Shown here in pieces: positions 40,106 to 47,691 of a stretch of DNA of 64,000 bases; the stretch's first letter is position 1, and the number at the start of each line of letters is the position of its first letter. The DNA comes from an uncultured Oscillospiraceae bacterium (GTDB lineage Bacteria > Bacillota > Clostridia > Oscillospirales > Oscillospiraceae), in the NCBI GenBank assembly GCA_910578505.1, contig CAJTPV010000012.1, positions 1 through 64,000 of the forward strand. The letters are read 5' to 3'. The notes beneath the pieces are model-generated. The model ran no database searches, had not been told where the DNA came from, and worked only from the letters and a program-made list of their open reading frames with translations. Position numbers and translations under genes: made by a program.

Positions 40106-41422
40106 ATGCTGGCGGCATGCTTTGTGCTGTTTTTTGCTATGGTGGCCGCCGCCCTGCTGTCCGGCCTGTCGGTGGCCTGGGCCCTGCTGGGCGGTCTGAT
40201 CCTGTTCTGGCTGCTGGGCCTACGCCAGGGCTTCAGCAGCCGGGCGCTGTGGGAGATGGCGTGGAACAAGTGCCGGAAGTCCCTGATCGTGGTGACGGTG
40301 ATCGCGCTGATCGGCGTGATCACCGGCCTGTGGCGCTTGAGCGGCACCATCGCCTACTGTATTGTCAGGGGCGTGGAGCTGGTGACGCCCCGGCTGTTTC
40401 TGGTGGTGGGGTTCCTGCTGTGCGCCGCCCTCAGCTATGTGCTGGGCACGTCCTATGGCGTCAGCAGCACCATGGGGGTGATCCTGATGGCCCTGGCCCG
40501 CTCCGGCGGCGTGGACCCCACCGTGACCGCCGGGGTGATCCTCTCCGGGGTGTATTTCGGGGACCGGTGCAGCCCGGCCTCCTCCGCCGCCAGCCTGGTG
40601 GCGGCGGTGACGGAGACGGATTTATACCGCAACGTCCGGCAGATGCTGCGCACGGGCCTGCTGCCCACCCTGCTGACCCTGGCCCTGTATACGCTCCTCA
40701 GCTTCCGCCACCCCATCACGGGGCTGGACGAGGCGGTGCTGTCCGCGCTGACGGAGCACTTCTCCATGAGCTGGCTCTCCCTGCTGCCGGCAGTGGTGAT
40801 GTTTGTGCTGCCCCTGTGCAAAGTGCCCATTAAGCTGGCCATGGGGGCCAGCATCGCGGCGGCGGCGGTTTTGGCCGTGGCCGTGCAGGGCTTTTCCCTG
40901 GGGGATCTGGTGCGGTGCGCCTGGAGCGGATACCACCCCCAGGACGGAGAGCTGGCGGCGGTGTTGTCCGGCGGCGGCGTGACCAGCATGGCGTCCAGCT
41001 ATGTGATTGTGCTGCTGACCGGGCTGTACTCCGGCATATTGGAGGGTACCGGCAGCCTGCGGCCCCTCAGCGGCCGGGCGGAGGCTCTGGCGGAGCGGAT
41101 CGGCCGGTTCCCGGCCATGATTGCCGTGTCGGTGATCTGCGCGGCGGTGCTGTGCAACCAGGCGGTGACCAGCATGATGGGGGAGCAGCTGCTGGGCCGC
41201 GTTTACACCAGCCGGGAGGAGCTGGCCATGGACATTGAGAACTCCGGCATCATGCTCGCGGGCCTGATCCCCTGGTCCATCGCCTGCAGCATCCCCCTGG
41301 CCATGCTGGGCGCGGACGCAAGGGCCCTGCCCTACGCGGCGCTGCTGTGGCTGACGCCGGTCTGCTATTGGTTGACGAAGAGACATTTTTATCCGGTGTC
41401 TCAGACAGGGGAAGAGGGATAG
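40106..41422 (+). CDS. NhaC-type Na+/H+ antiporter
   Basis: A 438-residue membrane protein with about 11 hydrophobic segments. 'ILSGVYFGDRCSPASSAASL' near residue 155 is the NhaC family signature, and 'YVLGTSYGVSSTMGVILMAL' comes before it. Members exchange sodium (or malate/lactate with sodium, in MleN) for protons. Nothing here tells which substrate applies. Translated right behind the zinc-ribbon gene. Confidence 0.82.
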   Translation: MLAACFVLFFAMVAAALLSGLSVAWALLGGLILFWLLGLRQGFSSRALWEMAWNKCRKSLIVVTVIALIGVITGLWRLSGTIAYCIVRGVELVTPRLFLVVGFLLCAALSYVLGTSYGVSSTMGVILMALARSGGVDPTVTAGVILSGVYFGDRCSPASSAASLVAAVTETDLYRNVRQMLRTGLLPTLLTLALYTLLSFRHPITGLDEAVLSALTEHFSMSWLSLLPAVVMFVLPLCKVPIKLAMGASIAAAAVLAVAVQGFSLGDLVRCAWSGYHPQDGELAAVLSGGGVTSMASSYVIVLLTGLYSGILEGTGSLRPLSGRAEALAERIGRFPAMIAVSVICAAVLCNQAVTSMMGEQLLGRVYTSREELAMDIENSGIMLAGLIPWSIACSIPLAMLGADARALPYAALLWLTPVCYWLTKRHFYPVSQTGEEG

Positions 41423-41425
41423 CGC

Positions 41426-41551
41426 ATGATTCGATTTTTGTCCCGGCGCTTTATCCGGGACTGTGACAATGCAGCCGGCCCCGCCGTCCGGCGGATGGCC
41501 GGCGGTGGTCCATGGGGAGAAGGGGTATCTATAGGGGGGATTTTGTGTTGA
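41426..41551 (+). pseudogene. N-terminal remnant of a cation diffusion facilitator transporter
   Basis: A 41-residue frame after GAGGGAT, beginning 'MIRFLSRRFIRDCDNAAGPA' and 'VRRMAGG'. This is the usual opening of Firmicute CDF transporters, just before their first membrane helix. The homology stops after about 26 residues and the frame ends overlapping the flippase start. The rest of the transporter is gone, so it cannot transport. The leftover may now act as an upstream coupling frame for the flippase. Confidence 0.55.
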
Positions 41552-43107
41552 ACAAGCCGGAGAGCGAGGAAAAAAGCAGAACGGAGTATTCCGCCAGAAA
41601 CATGACCGTGGCCGTCATCGCCCAGGCCCTGTCTATTCTGGCGGGCTTCTGCACGCGCATGGTATTCACCCACACCCTCAGCCGGGAATACGCCGGCGTC
41701 AACGGGCTGTTCTCCAATATTCTGAGCGTGCTGGCCCTGTCGGAGCTGGGCGCCGGCGCGGCCATCACCTACGCCCTCTACAAGCCCATCGCGGCAGGGG
41801 ACATTGAAAAGCAGAAGTCGCTGATGCGGCTGTTCCGGCGCTTTTACCGGCTGGTGGCCCTGGTGATCTTCACCGGGGGGCTGACGGTGATCCCCTTCAT
41901 GGACCTGCTGATGAAAAACCGACCGGATATCGACCATCTGGTCCTGATCTATCTGCTGTATCTCAGCGGCGCTGTGTCCTCCTATCTGATGACCCACAAG
42001 CGGATGCTAATCGAGACCCATCAGCTGTCCTATATCTGCGTCCTCTACCAGACCGGCTCCCTGCTGGCGCAGTATGCGCTGCAGGTCGTCGTGCTGCTGA
42101 CCAGCGGGAATTTTCTCCTGTACATATCCATCGCCACCGTGTGCACCATTCTGAACAACCTCGCCATATCCCGCAGGGCGGATAAACTGTACCCCTTCCT
42201 CCGGGACAGGGACATCCGGGAGCTGCCGGAGGGGGAGAGGAGAGAGATCGTTCAGAACACCCGCGCGCTGCTGCTGCACAAGATCGGCGGGGTGGCGGTG
42301 AACAACACGGACAACCTGCTGCTGTCCTCCCTGGTGGGTCTGACCAGCAACGGCCTGTACTCCAACTACTACCTGATCATCCACTCCATCCGGCAGGTGC
42401 TCAACCAGACCTTTCAGGGTCTGACGGCCAGCGTGGGCAATCTGGGCGCGGCCACAGACCCGGCGCGGGTGCGGCGGGTGTTTGAGGCCACCTTTTTTAT
42501 GGGGCAGTGGATGTTCGGCCTGGCGGCAATCTGCATCGCCGAGCTGATCGACCCTGTCGTAGCCCTCTGCTTTGGGCCCTCCTACGTATTCTCCAGGGAC
42601 ATCACCCTGATCCTCTGCGTGATCTTCTATCTGACCGGGATGCGTCAGGCCACGATGGTATTCCGCAACTCCCTGGGCATCTTCTGGTATGACCGGTATA
42701 AGCCTCTGGCGGAGGCGGCCATTAATCTGGGCGCGTCCATTGTGCTGGGGCTGAAGCTGGGGACGGCGGGCGTCTTTCTGGGGACCATTATCAGCACGGT
42801 GGCCACATCCCTCTGGGTGGAGCCGCTGATGCTGTACCGGCACTTCCTGCATGTGCCCGCCAGGTCCTACTTCCTCCGCTATGGCCTGTATGCCTCAGTG
42901 ACGGCGCTGCTGTGGTACGGCGAGGACCTGCTGTGCCGGGGGCTCGGCGGCGGGGTGTGGGCGATCGCGCTGCGGCTGGCGGTCTGCGTGACAGTGACCA
43001 ATCTGGCCTATCTGCTGCTGTATCACCGGACCAAAGAGTTCCAGCTGCTGCTGGACAAGGGGCGGCTGCTGCTGGAGCGCCGGCTCCCCGGATGGTTCCG
43101 GCGCTGA
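41545..43107 (+). CDS. Polysaccharide flippase (MATE/MVF superfamily, Wzx-like)
   Basis: A 520-residue protein with about 12-14 membrane segments, typical of the oligosaccharide/lipid flippases that move lipid-linked sugars across the membrane. 'LGAGAAITYALYKPIAAGD' near residue 65 and the later 'GGVAVNNTDNLLLSSLVGL' are family landmarks. GTG is taken as start because of the GGGGGGA site; TTG one codon later is equally possible. No glycosyltransferase cluster is adjacent, so its polymer is unknown. Confidence 0.8.
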   Translation: MLNKPESEEKSRTEYSARNMTVAVIAQALSILAGFCTRMVFTHTLSREYAGVNGLFSNILSVLALSELGAGAAITYALYKPIAAGDIEKQKSLMRLFRRFYRLVALVIFTGGLTVIPFMDLLMKNRPDIDHLVLIYLLYLSGAVSSYLMTHKRMLIETHQLSYICVLYQTGSLLAQYALQVVVLLTSGNFLLYISIATVCTILNNLAISRRADKLYPFLRDRDIRELPEGERREIVQNTRALLLHKIGGVAVNNTDNLLLSSLVGLTSNGLYSNYYLIIHSIRQVLNQTFQGLTASVGNLGAATDPARVRRVFEATFFMGQWMFGLAAICIAELIDPVVALCFGPSYVFSRDITLILCVIFYLTGMRQATMVFRNSLGIFWYDRYKPLAEAAINLGASIVLGLKLGTAGVFLGTIISTVATSLWVEPLMLYRHFLHVPARSYFLRYGLYASVTALLWYGEDLLCRGLGGGVWAIALRLAVCVTVTNLAYLLLYHRTKEFQLLLDKGRLLLERRLPGWFRR

Positions 43108-43162
43108 TGCAGACCGGGAGAACGGCTCTGCATATGCCGCTTTTCTGCGTTTGTATCCGCAG

Positions 43163-43199
43163 CCGGAAGAGGCCGCCCGATAAGGGCGGCCTCTTCCGG
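43163..43199. terminator. Strong bidirectional terminator
   Basis: A 16-pair perfect stem (CCGGAAGAGGCCGCCC with its complement) around a five-base loop lies between convergent flippase and peptidase genes. A T-run follows 9 bases later on the plus strand. Confidence 0.75.
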
Positions 43200-43240
43200 T
43201 CTGCGGCTGTTTTTTTACAGTCCTTTTGGGATCGGTTGTG

Positions 43241-44806
43241 TCAGGGGAGATAGTTCATGGGGTTCTGGCGCTCGCCGTTGAGCCGGACCTCAAAGTGGCA
43301 GTGGTTGCCGGTGGAGCGGCCTGTGCTGCCCATCTCCGCGATGTGCTGGCCCTTGTAGACCTTGTCGCCCACGCCCACCTCCAGGCTGCTGTTGTGGCCG
43401 TAGTAGGTGACATAGCCGTTGCCGTGGTCGATCTGCACCAGGTAGCCGTATCCGCTCATCCAGCCGGCGTAGACCACCTCGCCGCCGTCGGCGGCCACGA
43501 TGTCCGTGCCGTAGGAGTTGGCGATGTCGATGCCGCCGTGGAAGGAGCTGCCGCCGAAAATGCTGCGGTAGCCGTACTTGGAGGAGATGGTGCCGCTGGT
43601 GGGCCAGCGGAAGGACCCGGTGGGCAGCCATGTGGGCCGCTCCTGGGTGCCCTTGGCCTGGATCTCCGTGACCGGCTCTTTGAGGACGGTCTCGGACTCG
43701 ATCACCCGGTCCACCTCCGCCTGGCCCTCGTAGGTGACACGGGCCACGATGTCCGCAGAGCCGTACTCGCCCTTGCTGATGACCTTGAAGTCGCCCACAT
43801 ACATGGTGTCGTCATCCACATACTCAATCTCATAGGGCAGCTCGGTCTGGTACTGCTCAATCTGTACGGACCGGACGGTCAGATAGGGCACCGCGTTGCT
43901 GATGAGCAGCTCGTCGCCAATCTGGAGCTTGTCGATGTCATAGCCGGGATTCAGCGAGAGCAGCTCGGCGTTGGTCAGGTTGTGGTCCTGGGCAATCAGG
44001 GACCAGCAGTCGCCCTCCGCCACCGTGTAGGTGACCTCCCCCGCCTTGGTGCTGTTGAGCAGCAGCGCGGTGTCCGCCAGGTTGGTGAAGTCCTCCACCG
44101 GCAGATCGCACTCCCGGACCTCCACCCTCTCCAGGAAATCCGCAGAGACGGTATTCTCGCTGCGATAGGGCGTTTTGACCTGATCCAACAGGGCCTCAAA
44201 GGCGCCCTCCGTCTGGGTCGCGCCGATAAAGTCGCCGTCAATATAGAGGGCGTAGCCGTGCTCCACCACCCGCAGGGTGCTGCTCAGAGCCTCCTCCAGC
44301 TCCTCCTCGCCCACCAGCGCGCTGCGGGCCGCCAGGCCGGTGCTGTAGGCCAGCTGGCTGTCCTCCATGGTGAAGTCGTAGCCCAGGACGGCGGAGATGG
44401 TCCGCTCCACCGACGTGCGGGCCGCCCGGGCCTCGCTCTCCGAGGCCACCGTGCCCAGCTCCACGCCGTCAAAGATCACCGTGGTGCCGGTGGTATAGCG
44501 GACCGTGTAGACGGAGAAGGCTGCCGCGGTCAGGCTGACCGCCAGAAAGGCGGCGGTATATGCCCGCCGGGGCGCGGGAAGCGCCCGCAGGCGGGAAACA
44601 AGACCGCACCAGCCAACCCGCAGGCGCAGGGCCTGGTTGCACAGCTTCCGCCGCACCGCCGGGGTGCAGCCGCGCAGAAGCAGCCGCAGCTGCTGCCAGG
44701 GACTGCTGGACTCCGGGAACCGCTGCCGGCCCTGCCAGCTGGGCTGTTGGCCGGACTGATTCCCCCTCTTTTCCGTGGGTTGATATCTATTTTTAGGGCT
44801 TGCCAT
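43241..44806 (-). CDS. Membrane-anchored M23 metallopeptidase with LysM and G5 domains
   Basis: A 521-residue protein. A basic cytoplasmic N-terminus precedes a membrane segment at about residues 85-102. A LysM ('YTVAEGDCWSLIAQDHNLTN', near 265) and a G5-type domain ('YVDDDTMYVGDFKVISKGEY', near 335) follow. The C-terminal LytM/M23 domain has zinc ligands in 'FHGGIDIANSYG' (HxxxD) and 'HCHFEVRLNG' (HxH). It would cut or sense peptidoglycan outside the cell; with these motifs intact it is likely active. RBS GGAGG. Confidence 0.87.
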   Translation of the reverse strand: MASPKNRYQPTEKRGNQSGQQPSWQGRQRFPESSSPWQQLRLLLRGCTPAVRRKLCNQALRLRVGWCGLVSRLRALPAPRRAYTAAFLAVSLTAAAFSVYTVRYTTGTTVIFDGVELGTVASESEARAARTSVERTISAVLGYDFTMEDSQLAYSTGLAARSALVGEEELEEALSSTLRVVEHGYALYIDGDFIGATQTEGAFEALLDQVKTPYRSENTVSADFLERVEVRECDLPVEDFTNLADTALLLNSTKAGEVTYTVAEGDCWSLIAQDHNLTNAELLSLNPGYDIDKLQIGDELLISNAVPYLTVRSVQIEQYQTELPYEIEYVDDDTMYVGDFKVISKGEYGSADIVARVTYEGQAEVDRVIESETVLKEPVTEIQAKGTQERPTWLPTGSFRWPTSGTISSKYGYRSIFGGSSFHGGIDIANSYGTDIVAADGGEVVYAGWMSGYGYLVQIDHGNGYVTYYGHNSSLEVGVGDKVYKGQHIAEMGSTGRSTGNHCHFEVRLNGERQNPMNYLP

Positions 44807-44917
44807 GCTTTATTCCTCCGGGTGGTTACAAATCCATGAAAAGTGTTACAAATAGTTACAGGCGTATTCTACACCCTTTTCCCCCGGCAGTCAAGTCCTC
44901 AGACGCATTTTTCGGGC

Positions 44918-45979
44918 TCATTGGCCCATTTTTTTGCCGAAGGCGGCGCTGCGCCCGGCGATGCCCGCCAGCCTCACCAGGCTGCCCTTCTCGTTGGCCG
45001 TCTCCAGCATGCAGAACCGGGGCGGCAGATAAAAGCTCTTGTTCATATTCAGCCCGGAGATCAGCTGCCGGGCGATCAGGTCGCCCCCCGAATAGCCGGA
45101 GACGATGAGCCCGTAGAGCCGCTTGTCGTAGAACCGGTTCTGCCGGAAGAGGGCTGTCAGCCGGTTGACAAAGGCGGTCAGGTTGGCGGCCAGGGCGTCG
45201 TTATAGTTGGCGCAGAGCATGACCAGCGTGTCGCAGTCCCGCACCGCCGGGAACACCTCCTCCACCATGGGTCCGCCATAGAAGCAGCCCCCCTGCTGGC
45301 CGAAGTGCATGCACGCCGTATAGCTGCAGCCGATGCAGTCGGCCAGGGTCCCGTTCTGCAGACACAGCTCCCGCACCTCCGCAGTCTCCGGCAGGCCCTC
45401 CTTTACCAGCTCCCACAGGGCCAGGGTGTTGCTGGTGGCCCGTGCGGAGGCGTGGATGGCCAGCACCCGCCGGGCGGGGGGCGGGGACTGCCAGGCAGTC
45501 AGGCGGTCCACCAGCTCCGCGATGGCCAGGCGGAGGGCGGTGGGCTCGTCGGTGCCGCTGAGCTGGGCCTGCACCTGGAAATTGCGCAGGGAGCCGGTGG
45601 CCTCCACCAGCGGGCGGCCCAGGAACGCGCAGCCCGCCAGATTGGCCGCCAGCACCAGGTCCCGGGCCACGTCCTTGGTGTACAGCTCCCCCACGCCGGT
45701 GACCACCAGCGCGCCGGTGCAGCCCTCCAGCAGCCCGCCGTCCAGGCGGAGCCGGGAGAGCATGCGGTAGTAGCTGAGGTTGCAGCCGCCCTCGTCCAGG
45801 GCCACGGCGAACAGGAGCCTTTTTCCCCGCAGGCCGTCCAGACCCTCCGCCGGGTCCCGCCAGACCGCCCCGGCGGGGAGCAGCGGCAGCAGCAGGGACT
45901 GCAGCTGCCCGGCGTATTCGTTTTGCGGCAGGATGACCGTCAGGCCGCTGTCCGTCCGCGCTTCCAATCTGTTGTCCAC
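44918..45979 (-). CDS. Flavodoxin-like NAD(P)H-dependent oxidoreductase with extra N-terminal domain
   Basis: The GTG start is nine bases after GGAGGG; the longer frame upstream is out of register with any site. Residues about 170-350 form an FMN-reductase/flavodoxin fold: 'RVLAIHASARATSNTLAL' is the FMN phosphate loop, 'CIGCSYTACMHFGQQGGC' holds four cysteines as in iron-sulfur flavoproteins, and 'MLCANYNDALAANLTAFVNR' follows. The first 160 residues are not recognised. The acceptor is unknown. Confidence 0.65.
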   Translation of the reverse strand: MDNRLEARTDSGLTVILPQNEYAGQLQSLLLPLLPAGAVWRDPAEGLDGLRGKRLLFAVALDEGGCNLSYYRMLSRLRLDGGLLEGCTGALVVTGVGELYTKDVARDLVLAANLAGCAFLGRPLVEATGSLRNFQVQAQLSGTDEPTALRLAIAELVDRLTAWQSPPPARRVLAIHASARATSNTLALWELVKEGLPETAEVRELCLQNGTLADCIGCSYTACMHFGQQGGCFYGGPMVEEVFPAVRDCDTLVMLCANYNDALAANLTAFVNRLTALFRQNRFYDKRLYGLIVSGYSGGDLIARQLISGLNMNKSFYLPPRFCMLETANEKGSLVRLAGIAGRSAAFGKKMGQ

Positions 45980-46247
45980 CTTTCCATGCCCTCCCTGAAC
46001 CATTTTTTCGGCTCTATTATAGGGCAGACAGGCGGGGATGTCCAGTGAAATCTTCGTGTGCCGGCGTCGGGGCCGCAGGCTGACTGAGAGGGCGTCGGGG
46101 CGCCTTGTCCGGAAGTTTGCTGTCTGCTTCGCATTGCATCCGGCGAGGGGCAAACAAAAAATCCCAGAAAAAGGCAGCCGCGAAATGGAGACAGCGGGAC
46201 ATACTAGGGCAAACGGCAAAATTCAGGGAAAAGCTAAAGGAGCGCGG

Positions 46248-47039
46248 ATGATGAAAAAAATGCTTTGTTTTTTGCTGGCAGTCCTGACCGCCGGGCTGAC
46301 CGCCGGCTGTGACCGGGATGTGGAGCCGGACCTGACAGACTATGCCGTCGGGCCGGCGCAGATCCCGGTGGAAATCCTGGGCGATCTGGACGGCGAGACC
46401 CGGCAGGCCCTTACCGGCGAGCCGAAATATGTGGCGCTGACCTTTGACGACGGCCCCCGGGCCGACACCACAGGCAGGCTGCTGGAGGGCCTTGCTGCCC
46501 GCGGCGCGGCGGCCACCTTTTTTATTATCGGCGAGCAGGTGCAGGGAAACGAGTACCTGCTGTGCCGCATGGCGGCAGACGGCCACCAGATCGGCAACCA
46601 CACCTATTCCCACACCCGGCTGACTAAGGTGGACGCGGAGCACATGGTGGAGGAGATCAACAAGTCGGAGGTGGTGCTGCGGGAGGTGGTGGGAAACAGG
46701 AGCTTCTGGCTGCGCCCCCCCTATGGGCAGATGGACACCAAGCGGGCGGAGCAGGTCAGGACCCCCATGATCTATTGGTCCGTGGACCCCCAGGACTGGA
46801 AGCTGCTGGACGCCGCCAAGGTGGCGGAGGCTGTGATTGGCAGCGTACACTCCGGGGATATCGTGCTGCTCCACGACTTTTACGCCACCAGCGTGGACGC
46901 GGCGCTGCAGATCGTGGACCGGCTCCAGGCGGAGGGGTTTATTTTTGTCACCGTCGAGGAGCTGTTTCGGATACAGGGCGTGACGCCTCAGACGGGGGTG
47001 CTGTACGCCCGGCCTGATAAGACGCGGCCCCTGGGGTGA
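46248..47039 (+). CDS. Lipoprotein polysaccharide deacetylase (NodB domain)
   Basis: A 263-residue protein with a lipobox 'LTAGC'. The carbohydrate-esterase 4 motifs are all present: 'LTFDDGPR' (catalytic base and metal Asp), 'GNHTYSHTRL' (metal His pair), 'WLRPPYGQ', 'WSVDPQDWK' and 'IVLLHDF'. It would remove N-acetyl groups from peptidoglycan or another wall polymer outside the membrane. The start follows AAAGGAG; earlier frame codons are out of context. Confidence 0.9.
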   Translation: MMKKMLCFLLAVLTAGLTAGCDRDVEPDLTDYAVGPAQIPVEILGDLDGETRQALTGEPKYVALTFDDGPRADTTGRLLEGLAARGAAATFFIIGEQVQGNEYLLCRMAADGHQIGNHTYSHTRLTKVDAEHMVEEINKSEVVLREVVGNRSFWLRPPYGQMDTKRAEQVRTPMIYWSVDPQDWKLLDAAKVAEAVIGSVHSGDIVLLHDFYATSVDAALQIVDRLQAEGFIFVTVEELFRIQGVTPQTGVLYARPDKTRPLG

Positions 47040-47097
47040 GGGACGCCGCCAGGACAGACCCATGCGTAAAAAGCCATGGACGGGTGTCTCAAGATAT

Positions 47098-47131
47098 GAC
47101 CAGGGCCATCCCCTTCGGGACGGCCCTGGTC
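47098..47131. terminator. Hairpin after the deacetylase gene
   Basis: A 10-pair stem (GACCAGGGCC type) with an inner TCCC/GGGA stem and short loop. No T-run, but it is placed between convergent genes. Nothing else is seen in 47132-47255. Confidence 0.5.
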
Positions 47132-47255
47132 ATGTCTCCGGCTGTTCTTTACAGCGCCAATTTTTCTGGGGGCATCCTGCGCCCCTTGCCGCCGCCAGGC
47201 GGTCTGTTGACAGCCTGACGCATATGACTCTATTTCTCTCCTCCGGGGCAGCAGC

Positions 47256-47516
47256 TTAGAGGTAGTACTCGAAGAAATTCCGGGCGATATCGATGGCATC
47301 GTTCTCCTGGGGGCCTTCCGCCGCGACAGTCACCCTGCTGCCCCGCTTGATGCCCATGCTGATCAGCCGCATCAACTGGCTGGTTCTGACCGTGCGTCCC
47401 TCCGCGGACACGGTGATATCCGTATCCTTGAATGCCTTGGCCTGCATGGCAAGCAGTCCGGCGCGGCGGGTGTGCAGTCCGGTTTCGTTCTTAACGGTGT
47501 AGGTAAACTCTTTCAT
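47256..47516 (-). CDS. HPr-family phosphocarrier protein
   Basis: An 86-residue HPr-like protein. The PTS phosphorylation site is present: His15 in 'GLHTRRAGLL' with Arg17. The Ser46 regulatory segment of Firmicute HPr (KSIMGVMSLG) is altered: by alignment to the 'SMG' that follows, the kinase-target serine place is Gln47, with Ser46 shifted by one. No PTS enzyme I is beside it. It may be a second HPr with a changed regulatory role. Confidence 0.8.
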   Translation of the reverse strand: MKEFTYTVKNETGLHTRRAGLLAMQAKAFKDTDITVSAEGRTVRTSQLMRLISMGIKRGSRVTVAAEGPQENDAIDIARNFFEYYL

Positions 47517-47691
47517 AGCGAAGTGCTCCTTTCTGAAAAGCTGTGCCTATTATATCCAAACACTGCTCCATCTGCAAGAGACACTTCTCCGAAATCACAG
47601 CCCCCTGGTCAACCGGGTTTTGGCGTTTTACACAATTTTCATGTGAATAATTTGTGAATATTCACGAAGTGTTTCGCGCATTCCCGACCAA

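Noticed and set aside
43241..44806. M23 peptidase considered as a phage endolysin
   Set aside because: It has a cytoplasmic tail, membrane anchor, LysM and G5 domains and lies far from the prophage among chromosomal genes.
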